From the NCBI GenBank assembly GCA_030613505.1, contig JAUWLW010000010.1, positions 1 through 64,000 of the forward strand: a stretch of DNA of 64,000 nt. The letters are read 5' to 3'. This document shows, piece by piece, positions 42,215 to 50,479 of this stretch (position 1 is the first letter of the stretch; each line of letters opens with the position of its first letter). This stretch comes from Candidatus Zixiibacteriota bacterium (GTDB lineage Bacteria > RBG-13-66-14 > B26-G2 > WVWN01). The position numbers were made by a program, and so were the translations under genes. The notes beneath the pieces are model-generated. The model saw only the letters and a program-made list of their open reading frames with translations. It was not told the origin of the DNA and searched no databases.

Positions 42215-42230
42215 CGCGGGGGCGCCCTGA

Positions 42231-42890
42231 CTAGTCCTCGACGGTAGCCGGCGCTTCCCCCGAGCCGCCGACCGTAAGGACCCGGACGCGCTCGATGACG
42301 TCGCCCTGTTCGATGGCGTCGACGACGTCCATACCGGTCACGACGACGCCGAAGACGCAGAAGTCGGGGTCGAGGCGAAGCGCATCCGATTTCAGAATAA
42401 AGAACTGCGTCGGGCTCGTATCGCCGTAAATCATTTCACCCGTGTTCTCGTCGCGCTTCGCCAGCCGGGCCATAGACACCGCGCCGCGCACGCATTTGCG
42501 TACGTCGGGTTCTGTCTCAAGGGATATGTCCGGGTTCTCCCGGCCCACCAGCGTCGCGTCGCCGGCCTGAACGACGAAGTCCGGAACGACGCGGTGGAAG
42601 ACGATGCCGTCGTAAAAACCATCCTCGACGAGGGCGATGAAGTTACCCGCCGTCTTGGGCGTCTCGTCCACCAGGAGTTGTACCTCGACGGCCCCGCCGT
42701 CGGTTAGCTCCATCACGGCGACCTTCGTCCCGGCCGGAAGCTCCCGCGCCGCGGCGGAGAGCTCGAGCGGCATCTCTTCCTCCTCGAATCGCACGGCCAC
42801 GGCGTCTTCGCCGTACACTTCGACCGCAGCGAACGCCAGGGCGGGCGCAAGCACGGCAGCCGCCGCGCCCAGATAAAAAAGAATTCTCAT
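42231..42890 (-). CDS. Periplasmic cyclophilin-type peptidyl-prolyl isomerase
   Basis: A 219-residue exported cyclophilin. ATG 42890 has AAGGAG 8 bases upstream; the frame reaches further to 42908 but that start precedes the signal peptide. Signal peptide 1-22. Catalytic core: TAGNFIALVEDGFYDGIVFHRVVPDFVVQAGD, split over the canonical FHRV and QAGD motifs, then GAVSMAR and SPTQFFIL. It speeds proline isomerisation during envelope protein folding. A lipoprotein paralogue follows 128 bases upstream on the same strand. Confidence 0.93.
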   Translation of the reverse strand: MRILFYLGAAAAVLAPALAFAAVEVYGEDAVAVRFEEEEMPLELSAAARELPAGTKVAVMELTDGGAVEVQLLVDETPKTAGNFIALVEDGFYDGIVFHRVVPDFVVQAGDATLVGRENPDISLETEPDVRKCVRGAVSMARLAKRDENTGEMIYGDTSPTQFFILKSDALRLDPDFCVFGVVVTGMDVVDAIEQGDVIERVRVLTVGGSGEAPATVED

Positions 42891-43018
42891 CGTCTTACTC
42901 CTTACCATTTAGGATGCGTTTTTTACGAAAACAACACAATCCCAAAAAGGGTGCCTTGCCCACCGTCGAATTCGAAACCCGCCTCGCAGCGGGTTCGGCA
43001 TTAGGCCGGCGCGGCCGC

Positions 43019-43690
43019 CTATTCCGTCTCGGCCGCGGCCTCCTCGGCGGGTAGTCCCTCGCCGACCTTCAATACGCGTATGCGCTTTATCACGTCGTCC
43101 TTCTGGGTATTATCCACGACGTCCATACCGGTAACCACTATGCCGAAGACGCAGAAGTCCGGGTCGAGGTGGAGCGAGTCGCCGGTGAGGATGAAGAACT
43201 GCGTCGGGCTCGTAGCGCCGTACTCCGTCGAGCCTGGAACTGCGGCGCGGGCCATAGATACCGCGCCCCGTATACACTTACGCTTGTCGGGCTCGGCCGA
43301 GATCACTATCTCCGGGTTCTCACGCCCCACGAGCGTCGCGTCGCCCGCTTGCGCCACGAAACCGCGTTCGACGCGGTGGAAGGGAATGCCGTCGTAGAAC
43401 CGGTCTTCGACCAGCTTGATGAAGTTGCCCGCCGTCTTGGGGGTCTCTTTGGTCAGAAGCTCGATCTCGATTACGCCTTCCTCGGTCTCTATCACCGCCA
43501 CCTCCGCCCCGGGCGGGAGCTTCTGCGCTTCCGCGGACAACGTGAGGGGCGTTTCCGGCGCTTCGACGGCCGCGACGGTCTCGGCGGTCTCGGCCGTCGC
43601 CGGCTCCTCGACTTTCTTCCGACATCCCGCAAAAGCCGCCGCCAACACTATAACAATCGCGGCCAAGACAACGTAGTTAAAATACTTCAT
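43019..43690 (-). CDS. Lipoprotein cyclophilin-type peptidyl-prolyl isomerase
   Basis: A 223-residue paralogue of the 42231 cyclophilin. The lipobox FAGC places the acylated cysteine at about residue 22. The catalytic motifs are the same (FYDGIPFHRVE, QAGDATLVGRENPE, GAVSMARA, SPTQFFIL). One paralogue is thus lipid-anchored and the other soluble or differently retained. It has AGGAGG upstream and its own promoter, 128 bases before the second gene, so the two could be one unit. Confidence 0.93.
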   Translation of the reverse strand: MKYFNYVVLAAIVIVLAAAFAGCRKKVEEPATAETAETVAAVEAPETPLTLSAEAQKLPPGAEVAVIETEEGVIEIELLTKETPKTAGNFIKLVEDRFYDGIPFHRVERGFVAQAGDATLVGRENPEIVISAEPDKRKCIRGAVSMARAAVPGSTEYGATSPTQFFILTGDSLHLDPDFCVFGIVVTGMDVVDNTQKDDVIKRIRVLKVGEGLPAEEAAAETE

Positions 43691-43735
43691 AATAATAACC
43701 TCCTGTTTGGGAAACCCTTTCCGTCTGTGACTAAG

Positions 43736-43764
43736 AATATATATAAAGACCCCCGTTTTGTCCA
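43736..43764 (-). promoter_or_regulatory. Sigma-70 promoter of the cyclophilin genes
   Basis: On the minus strand TGGACA (43759-43764), 17 bases and TATATT (43736-43741), about 45 bases before ATG 43690. Confidence 0.65.
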
Positions 43765-43866
43765 GTTTGAAAAATTCGAATACTATAAATTCGCTTGACG
43801 CCGGGGAACAATTATAATAAAGATAATCAAACGTAATAACCCCTCGAACGGGTACGTGAGGCCGAA

Positions 43867-44730
43867 TTGGCGATTAGTAAAAAATATCAGGCGATTCTCT
43901 TCGCCCTCGCGATAATGGCCGCCGCCACTTTCCTGAGCTGGCGTTGGCCGCTACCGGTACCGCGCCTCCTGTTGGCCGGGCCGGCGGTCGCGCTCGTTTG
44001 GTTATCGTTCGCCTCCGGGTACGTAGACTCGAGTTTGGGAATGGGCTACGGCGTCACTCTCACTCCTATACTACTTATCCTCGGTTACCATCCGCTCGAC
44101 GTCATCCCCGCGGTCTTAGTTTCCCAAATCGGCAACAACCTCGTCGCCTCCGTAGCACACCACACCATAGGCAACGTGGACCTAAGGCCCGGCGGCCGGG
44201 CGTTTTGGATTACCGTCGCTATCGGGATTTCTTCGACGATCGGTACCGTAGGCGCGGCGTTTCTCGCGCTCCGGCTGCCCGAAAATATCCTCGAGGCCTG
44301 GATCGGCATCCTGGTTTTCTTCATAGGCGTCATCACACTGGCATCCTACGGCAGGCATCTTAAGTTCACTTGGGCGAAGATGGTATCCCTCGGCGCTTTC
44401 GCGGGCTTCAACAAGGGGACTACGGGCGGCGGCTACGGGCCGGTCGTAACAGGCGGCCAGTTACTCTGCGGCGTACCCGCCGCCAACGCCGTCGCGATAA
44501 CGCAACTCGCGGAAACGTTCGCTTGTTTTGGCGGCGCGGCGACGTTCTTCCTGGTGAGCACCGCTTTTAGCTGGCGGCTCGCGCCGTTTATGGCCGTGGG
44601 CGCCCTGGCCGCGGTGCCCTTCTCGGCTTTGACGGTCCGCGTCCTGAAACCCGTCCAGCTCAAAATCTCGGTCGGCGTGCTGACGTCGGCCTTAGGTATG
44701 CTCCTGCTGCTAAAATTGTTCGTGTACTAA
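43867..44730 (+). CDS. TSUP/TauE-SafE family exporter, copy 1
   Basis: A 287-residue inner-membrane protein with about eight segments in two repeats. The family motif is GYVDSSLGMGYGVTLTP in the first half and GAFAGFNKGTTGGGYGPVV in the second. TSUP proteins export sulfite, sulfonates or related organosulfur ions. It starts at TTG 43867 with GTGAGG upstream. Its closest relative in the window is the TSUP at 51027-51908 and together they flank the ferritin-like/two-component island. Confidence 0.88.
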   Translation: MAISKKYQAILFALAIMAAATFLSWRWPLPVPRLLLAGPAVALVWLSFASGYVDSSLGMGYGVTLTPILLILGYHPLDVIPAVLVSQIGNNLVASVAHHTIGNVDLRPGGRAFWITVAIGISSTIGTVGAAFLALRLPENILEAWIGILVFFIGVITLASYGRHLKFTWAKMVSLGAFAGFNKGTTGGGYGPVVTGGQLLCGVPAANAVAITQLAETFACFGGAATFFLVSTAFSWRLAPFMAVGALAAVPFSALTVRVLKPVQLKISVGVLTSALGMLLLLKLFVY

Positions 44731-44876
44731 AAAACTTCCGGGGTGAACTTTACGCTTGTTTTTCGGGGGAGGCGGGTCGAGGACGGTTCTATTTAGGCGG
44801 CTCCGCGCCTTAATAGGTAGGCGTAAAAAAGGAGAACCCTCGAAAGCCGAAGTTTGGATCGCAGGCCGGCGCGAAG

Positions 44877-44987
44877 TTAAGGGCGCCACCTGCCCTTATG
44901 CCGTCTCGTCGACTTCGCGACTTCCTTTGAGATAACCAAAACCAACGAAGTCACGCAAAGCATTATTACCGTCATCACGCAAGCCAT
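44877..44987 (-). CDS. Small single-pass membrane protein (36 aa)
   Basis: A 36-codon gene read from the sequence: ATG 44987 with GAGGGG 5 bases upstream, TAA at 44877. The product begins MACVMTVIMLCVTSLVLVIS, one hydrophobic helix, and ends in a short basic tail (KEVAKSTRRHKGRWRP), so an N-out/C-in single-pass orientation is likely. It lies 74 bases after the last ferritin-like gene on the same strand and may be the final gene of that transcript. No family recognised. The flanking stretches 44731-44876 and 44988-45061 show nothing else. Confidence 0.6.
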   Translation of the reverse strand: MACVMTVIMLCVTSLVLVISKEVAKSTRRHKGRWRP

Positions 44988-45061
44988 CTTAACCCCTCGC
45001 AAGAAGGTACGCGTTAAACTGTCGCGGTATGAACTATGCCCGCGAGGAGCTTATTTCAGCC

Positions 45062-45595
45062 TTAATCCAGGGTTAAAGCGCGGTCTTCGCGTTCCGTTTC
45101 AATTTTCAACTTTTGTATCGCGTCTTCCACTGCCAAACTCCGGAATACCACCCTTAGGTTAGGGTTGGCGGTTTTGGCCGCGAGGTCCAAGTACAACCGT
45201 TGTGAAGCCTCCTTAGCCTTGATAGCAATAGCCAACGCTTCGCGGGCATCCAGGTTGTCGCGGAGGAGCACTTCCGCCGTCACGTACTCGGTAATCTTCG
45301 GGTCCGGAACCTTTTCCAATACGGGAGGCACGTACCCGGCGCGCTTCATCCGAATCAACCGCTTCCGTTGTTTGAGCTCTTCCCGGGCCAACCTCTCGAA
45401 AGCCTTCCTCGTCCACGGGTGCTTCATCCTCTTCGCCACCCTCGCGTAAAAATCGCAAGCTTTCTTCTCCTCGCCGATGGCGAATTCCAGGATTCTTTCG
45501 AACCTCTCGAGATTTTTTATTTCGTTTTGTATCCGTTCCCTCTGTTCTCGCGTGAAGGAAGGCGGTGTTTTTTCCTTAGTGACTCCCGCAACCAT
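45062..45595 (-). CDS. Ferritin-like protein 1
   Basis: A 177-residue four-helix ferritin-like protein, third in the trio. Helix 1 GEEKKACDFYARVAKRM and helix 2 FERLAREELKQRKRL form the first pair; KAKEASQRLYLDLA and LAVEDAIQKLKIE form the second. In rubrerythrin-type proteins each second helix ends ExxH; here both histidines are Gln (Gln76 and Gln161), so a canonical di-iron site looks incomplete. Cys47 is unusual in helix 1. Iron or peroxide handling remains possible but is not supported by the ligands. Confidence 0.82.
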   Translation of the reverse strand: MVAGVTKEKTPPSFTREQRERIQNEIKNLERFERILEFAIGEEKKACDFYARVAKRMKHPWTRKAFERLAREELKQRKRLIRMKRAGYVPPVLEKVPDPKITEYVTAEVLLRDNLDAREALAIAIKAKEASQRLYLDLAAKTANPNLRVVFRSLAVEDAIQKLKIETEREDRALTLD

Positions 45596-45649
45596 ATCCT
45601 ACTCCCTTCCGGTACCATCGTAGGTACTCGGTTATTTCTTCCCGCACCT

Positions 45650-46327
45650 TTAGTCTTGCGCGAAGACGTAGTCATCGTATTCGGTTTCGAGCTTGAGCTT
45701 CAGCTCGGCCTCCTCCTGGGCCAACGCCCCAAAGAGGGTTTGGATCTTCGGGTCGGCCGCTTGGTTCGCGAGGTCCGAATACAAGTTCTGGGTCACGGAA
45801 GCGGTCTTTATGGCCAAGACCAACGCCTCGCGGGTGTCCATTTCGGCGTGGGGCGTAACTCCCTTGGTCACGTACGTCGTGATCTTCAAGCCCTGGATGT
45901 TTTTGGGTGCGATCGTCATATCTCCGTTACGCTTCAACTTAAGCAAGCGCTTCCGGTGCTTTAGGCTCCGCTTGGCGAGAGTCTTAAACGCCTTTCGCGT
46001 CGAGGGCTTACCGGTGTTCTCAGCCATTTTAAGGTAGAAGGTAGCGGCCTTTTCCTCCTTCTCGAGGGCGAAATCCAAAATTTCTTCGAAGTTTTTAAAC
46101 GCCCTCGCCGGGATCAGCGGCCCGGGGTCATGGCTGGCACAAGACATGATGATCTCGCCGCTTTTACGTTTGCGACAGATCTCGCGGTTAGCACAATTCT
46201 TGCAAAGACCTTTATACTCGGCCGAAGTTTCCCCGGCTAATGCTACCGAGCGAAGTAGTTCTTCCCGGCGAAGGTCTTTTACGCCGGTACGTTCTTTCCT
46301 CTCTCGTACTTCAGCGGCGCTCGACAT
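45650..46327 (-). CDS. Ferritin-like protein 2 with N-terminal cysteine cluster
   Basis: A 225-residue protein: a 90-residue N-terminal part holding GLCKNCANREICRKRKSG and IIMSC (C-x2-C-x5-C-x10-C, a likely metal site), then a ferritin-like four-helix domain. In helix 2 the histidine is kept (SLKH) but the Glu residues are lost; in helix 4 the histidine is replaced (EEAELKLKLETEYDDY). The cysteine cluster resembles that of small uncharacterised proteins in anaerobes. It sits between the other two ferritin-like genes with short gaps and belongs to the same sigma-54 unit. Confidence 0.82.
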   Translation of the reverse strand: MSSAAEVRERKERTGVKDLRREELLRSVALAGETSAEYKGLCKNCANREICRKRKSGEIIMSCASHDPGPLIPARAFKNFEEILDFALEKEEKAATFYLKMAENTGKPSTRKAFKTLAKRSLKHRKRLLKLKRNGDMTIAPKNIQGLKITTYVTKGVTPHAEMDTREALVLAIKTASVTQNLYSDLANQAADPKIQTLFGALAQEEAELKLKLETEYDDYVFAQD

Positions 46328-46362
46328 AACTTCCTCCTATCCAGGAACGTTATTCCCTGATT

Positions 46363-46974
46363 CTAATATTGCGCGAAGACGTAGCGTTCGTATTCCGTTT
46401 CGAGCTTGAGCAGGAATCTGGCCTGTTCCTGACCGAGAGAGAGGAAAGCCGCCTGGGTCTCCGCGTTGCGAGCGTTATCCGCGAGGTCGGTGTACAACCG
46501 GAGAGCGTCCCTTTCTACCCGGATGGCGAAAATAAACGCCTCCCGCGTATTCATATCCTCGCGAGGGAGAACCTCTGCCGTTACGTAATCGGCGATCTTC
46601 AAACTCGGAACGTTTTCCGGTACGTATTTCAGGTACCAATCGGGTTTTACCCTAAGCAGATGTTCTTTCTGTTTAAACTTTTCCGCGGCTACTATCTGGA
46701 ACGCTTTCTTCGTCGAGGGAAGCGCCGTCGTCTGGGCCATTCCTCTATAGAAATCGCACACCGTCGTCTTTTCCTCGAGCCCGAAATCCAGAACGTCGGC
46801 AAACGTTTCGAATTCTTGCGTAGGTGTAGGCAAGAGTCCCTTCGGTCGCGGTTCGCCGACAAATATCTCTTCCCGTCCTACGGTCGCGGTCTTCATTATT
46901 CCTCCTTTACCGTATTTATTTGCGCTTCGCCTTACCGAAACGCTATCTTCCTTTTGTAAGTTCGCCGTTGTCAT
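46363..46974 (-). CDS. Ferritin-like protein 3, first gene of the sigma-54 unit
   Basis: A 203-residue ferritin-like protein. Three in-frame ATGs occur: 47025, 46974 and 46896. The sigma-54 promoter predicts transcription from about 47033, too close for 47025; 46974 has AAGGAG at 6 bases and 46896 also has AGGAGG at 4 bases, so I take 46974 and leave 46896 open. Helix pairs: GLEEKTTVCDFYRGMAQ with VAAEKFKQKEH (His replaced by Gln), RVERDALRLYTDLA with QEQARFLLKLETEYERY (His replaced by Phe). No complete canonical di-iron site is visible. Confidence 0.8.
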   Translation of the reverse strand: MTTANLQKEDSVSVRRSANKYGKGGIMKTATVGREEIFVGEPRPKGLLPTPTQEFETFADVLDFGLEEKTTVCDFYRGMAQTTALPSTKKAFQIVAAEKFKQKEHLLRVKPDWYLKYVPENVPSLKIADYVTAEVLPREDMNTREAFIFAIRVERDALRLYTDLADNARNAETQAAFLSLGQEQARFLLKLETEYERYVFAQY

Positions 46975-47043
46975 TTTTTCCTCCTTGGGATTTCCGACTA
47001 ACGTCGTTGTGTTTTTCGTTCTCATCGCTCCAAGGTATATATG

Positions 47044-47059
47044 TGCGAAAACCGTGCCA
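47044..47059 (-). promoter_or_regulatory. Sigma-54 promoter of the ferritin-like trio
   Basis: On the minus strand TGGCACG-GTTT-TCGCA: GG and GC are separated by exactly 10 bases and only one base departs from TGGCACG-N4-TTGCA. Upstream lie direct repeats TACGGCCT at 47067-47074 and 47085-47092 and the palindromic arms GGAC/GTCC at 47093-47104, candidate activator sites. An NtrC-family activator is encoded just upstream. Confidence 0.82.
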
Positions 47060-47143
47060 GAGACGGTACGGCCTTCTCCCTCGCTACGGCCTGGACGTAA
47101 GTCCTTATAATTAAATGATTAACGGGTCCCGCGGATCGCACAA

Positions 47144-47170
47144 GAAAAAAGCCGCGCCTTCGCGCGGCTT
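47144..47170 (-). terminator. Terminator of the two-component operon
   Basis: On the minus strand the stem GCCGCGC/GCGCGGC with loop GAAG is followed by TTTTTT. It lies 69 bases after the NtrC-type gene and separates it from the sigma-54 promoter. Confidence 0.85.
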
Positions 47171-47238
47171 CAACGCCCCACTTCCTCTTTAGGGAGTTTC
47201 CGACTACAAGGGAATTTTTCCCTACCAGGGGGCGATAA

Positions 47239-48585
47239 TTATTCGCCCGTTCGTCTCTTCAATTTTTCGCGCAACGTTTTTACGTCGATATCCAATATTT
47301 TAGCCGCCCGCGACTTGTTGCCGCCTACGCTCTCGAGGACGTTCACAACGTGCTCGACCTCGACTTCCTTCAGCGTCCGGTTCAGGCCGGCGCCCGCGCG
47401 GAGGTGGAACCTCATCTGGGAGGGAAGATCTTGTAAATCGATGACGTCGCCCTCAACCATAGTTACTAAACGGAGTACCGCGTTTTCCAACTCGCGGACG
47501 TTTCCGGGCCAATCGTACTCCTCGAAAGCCTCGATCACCCCGTCCGTGAAATGAGGCGCCGGCCTACCGAGCTCGGCCGCGTACTTGGCGAGAAAATGGC
47601 CGGCCAATAATAAGACGTCGTCCCCTCTCTCCCGGAGGGGCGGCATCTCAATCCTAATAACGTCCACCCGGTAATAGAGGTCCTCGCGGAACGCTTCCTT
47701 TTCGACGAGGCTCGTTAAATCCTTATTCGTTGCGACGACGACGCGCACGTTAACTTTCTCCGGTCTCCGCGAACCCACCATCGTAACCTCTTTGTCCTGC
47801 AGCACCCGAAGCAACCGGACTTGCATCGCGGCACTCGTCTCGCTGATTTCGTCGAGGAATATCGTCCCCCCGTTCGCCGTCTGGAAAAAACCGGGTCGCG
47901 TGGCCGTAGCGCCGGTGAACGCACCTTTAACGTGGCCGAATAGCTCGCTCTCGATAAGGTCCTTCGGAATCCCGCCGCAATTGACCGCGACGAAAGGCGC
48001 CGAAGCGCGCGGGCTCACATAGTGGACCGTCCGGGCCACCAGCTCCTTGCCGGTTCCGCTTTCCCCGGTTATGAGTACCGTCGCCTCCGTCGCCGCGGCC
48101 TTGTCGATCTTTCCGTAGAGCGTCTGCATAACCTCCGATTCGCCGATTAGGCCGTGATAGGCCGACCGGACCTCGGCCATTTCGCGGTCGGCACACCGCC
48201 TCGCCTGAAGCCTATCCAAAACTCGCCGTACGGCGGCGTAGAGTTCCTTGTCGGTGAACGGTTTGGAGAGGTATTCCTCAGCGCCGGTCTTCACCGCCTC
48301 CACGGCACCGTTCACGGAGGCGTAGCCCGTGATCGTCATGATCCCAGTATCGGGCAGGTTCTCGCGGACGTGCCGAATCAGCTTCAAGCCGGATACTTCC
48401 GGCATCCTCATATCGGTGATAACCAGGTCCACGGCGGCGCGGTCCAAAAGCCTCAACGCGTCGGCTACGCTCGCGGCCGTAAAGACTTTATAACCCTCGG
48501 CCGTTAAGCTTCGCTGTAACAGCTCCAACGTGTCGGGAGCGTCGTCCACTACCAATATCTTTTCCTCTTCCTTAGCCTCAAGCAT
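47239..48585 (-). CDS. NtrC-family sigma-54-dependent response regulator
   Basis: A 448-residue activator. REC domain 1-125 with the phospho-acceptor aspartate in DLVITDMRMPE. AAA+ domain: Walker A GESGTGKE, GAFTGA loop (which contacts sigma-54) intact, Walker B TIFLDEI. Fis-type helix-turn-helix at the end (GGNKSRAAKILDIDVKTLREKL). It overlaps its histidine kinase by 8 bases. The nearby sigma-54 promoter upstream of the ferritin-like trio is the obvious candidate target. The activating signal comes through the kinase. Confidence 0.96.
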   Translation of the reverse strand: MLEAKEEEKILVVDDAPDTLELLQRSLTAEGYKVFTAASVADALRLLDRAAVDLVITDMRMPEVSGLKLIRHVRENLPDTGIMTITGYASVNGAVEAVKTGAEEYLSKPFTDKELYAAVRRVLDRLQARRCADREMAEVRSAYHGLIGESEVMQTLYGKIDKAAATEATVLITGESGTGKELVARTVHYVSPRASAPFVAVNCGGIPKDLIESELFGHVKGAFTGATATRPGFFQTANGGTIFLDEISETSAAMQVRLLRVLQDKEVTMVGSRRPEKVNVRVVVATNKDLTSLVEKEAFREDLYYRVDVIRIEMPPLRERGDDVLLLAGHFLAKYAAELGRPAPHFTDGVIEAFEEYDWPGNVRELENAVLRLVTMVEGDVIDLQDLPSQMRFHLRAGAGLNRTLKEVEVEHVVNVLESVGGNKSRAAKILDIDVKTLREKLKRRTGE

Positions 48586-50326
48586 TTCCTCGGCCTTCCG
48601 GCTTCTCCTCTTCCGGGTAGATAGGAAGGATGACGACGAACCGGGACCCTCGACCGACTTCGCTCCGGACGCCGATCGTCCCGCCGTGGGCTTTAACGAT
48701 CCCGTGGACTACGGCCAGGCCAAGCCCGGTTCCATGGCCTATATCCTTGGTGGTAAAAAACGGTAAGAATATTTGTTCCTGAACCTCCTCGCCCATGCCG
48801 CATCCGGTATCTTCGACGGTAAGGTACAGGTATTCGCCGTCGGCTTCGGTCGAGACCGTAACTTTCCCGCCGCGCGGCGTCGCCTGGATAGCGTTGACGA
48901 CGAGATTCACTACGACCTGATGGAGTTGTGCCGGGTCGGCGGCGAACGGCCGAAGTTTCGGGTTAAGGTTGAGAACACACTCAATATTTTCGTCCGCGAA
49001 CCGCGACCCTAACCACGAAAACGCCTCGTCTACGACGTCGTTTAAATTAACGGCCGTCTTCCGGGTTTCCACCTGACGCGCGAAGATAAGCAGCTTCTTC
49101 ACTATCTCCCGCGCGTGCAGCGAAGCCGCCGAAACCTTATCGAGGTCGGCCGTCGCCTCCTTCGGCAAATCGGCGTTCTTCTTTACAAGCTCCGTATACC
49201 CGAGGACGGCAAGAAGCGGTTCGTTGAGCTCGTGGGCGATGCCCGCGGCCAGTTGGCCAATCGTCGCTAATCGGTCGGCGTGCCGCAGCTGTTCCTCCAT
49301 CCGCGCCTTTTCCTCAACCGCCCGACGTCGTTCCGCAATAAGCGAAAACTGCTTAGCTACGGCGTCGAGTAAATTGCGCTCTTCCGGTGCGAACACAAAA
49401 CCTTCCACGTAGCCTTTGGCTTCGGTATACCCAACTTCCAAGCTCCCCCGAGTCTCGCCGTCCAAGGTAACGTCGGAGGCGATCTTCTTTATTACTTTCC
49501 CGAACCCTGGAGTTTCGTACCCTTGGCTCCCCAACGTCACCTTCGCCTCCGCGACCTCCGGAAACTGGAACGCCCGGCGGAGGAGTTCGGCTACCCGTTG
49601 CAAGACCTCCTCCAGCGTCGCCTCGGGCTTAGCGGCTGCTTGGCAGATCCCGTACAAACAAGCTATCTCCTTAACCCTTTCGCGAAGGTCGCGCTGGGCG
49701 CGACGGTCCGCGACCATTACGCCGATCGCCTGAGCTACGGTCTCTAAAAAGCCGACGTCCTCGTCCTGAAAATAGTCTCGCTCTCGGCTCAAGAGCTCCA
49801 ACAGACCTGCGTTCTTACCGTCGATCTCGAAACGGGCAATCAAGATCGACCGGTAGTCGCCGCCTACCACCAGCTCCCTCCGGCCGCCGTCTGCCTCGAG
49901 GACGACAGGCCGCGAGACATCGTTAGTCCAAAAGCTCCCAACCTCCGTAAAAAAAGGAGAGGCGGCCTCGGCCCGGCCCTCGAAAACTGCGGTCCTAATC
50001 TCGGCCAAAGCCGGATCACTCCCCCCGGTTAAAAAGCCTTCGCCTTCCGCCGGCGATTTATAATAATTCATCTCGAACCGGAGCTCGCCTCGCGGCCCCG
50101 CCTCCGCGTACCACCGATAGCTGAGGTCGCCGTCGGTGGTCCTGATCGCGACGGCGTCGCAACCGGTCCCCTCCACCAAGTGTTTCGATAGCACCCGCAG
50201 GAAAAGGTTCCTCGGCGCGGCGACGTTGGCGTAGACAAGTAGTCGCCGCGTTAAGCCGGCGAAATCCTTCTCCGGCTTAGAGCGAACACGTTCGGACTTA
50301 ATTCTTACAGTCTCCTTCTTAGACAT
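48578..50326 (-). CDS. Soluble GAF-domain sensor histidine kinase
   Basis: A 582-residue kinase with no membrane segment or signal peptide, so it senses a cytoplasmic cue. The N-terminal 340 residues contain two GAF-like domains (RDYFQDEDVGFLETVAQAIGVMV; EERNLLDAVAKQFSLIAERRR). HisKA: RLATIGQLAAGIAHELNEP with the phospho-His. HATPase: VVNLVVNAIQA, EDTGCGMG, GTGLGLAVVHGI. It is first of the two-gene unit with the NtrC-type regulator. Ligand unknown; cysteines are few, so heme or redox binding is not obvious. No Shine-Dalgarno is evident. Confidence 0.95.
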   Translation of the reverse strand: MSKKETVRIKSERVRSKPEKDFAGLTRRLLVYANVAAPRNLFLRVLSKHLVEGTGCDAVAIRTTDGDLSYRWYAEAGPRGELRFEMNYYKSPAEGEGFLTGGSDPALAEIRTAVFEGRAEAASPFFTEVGSFWTNDVSRPVVLEADGGRRELVVGGDYRSILIARFEIDGKNAGLLELLSRERDYFQDEDVGFLETVAQAIGVMVADRRAQRDLRERVKEIACLYGICQAAAKPEATLEEVLQRVAELLRRAFQFPEVAEAKVTLGSQGYETPGFGKVIKKIASDVTLDGETRGSLEVGYTEAKGYVEGFVFAPEERNLLDAVAKQFSLIAERRRAVEEKARMEEQLRHADRLATIGQLAAGIAHELNEPLLAVLGYTELVKKNADLPKEATADLDKVSAASLHAREIVKKLLIFARQVETRKTAVNLNDVVDEAFSWLGSRFADENIECVLNLNPKLRPFAADPAQLHQVVVNLVVNAIQATPRGGKVTVSTEADGEYLYLTVEDTGCGMGEEVQEQIFLPFFTTKDIGHGTGLGLAVVHGIVKAHGGTIGVRSEVGRGSRFVVILPIYPEEEKPEGRGNA

Positions 50327-50479
50327 CGACGACTTAGCGGTGGAAACCGGCGGTTCTACCGCTGGGAATAAGGCCTTTTTCGTACGCTAAAAAAATCCTT
50401 GCGTATAAACTACTAATATGATATACTAAATCTGTTTAATCGGTAAAGTGTGGTATTTCAACCGCTGGAACCGTGTCGT

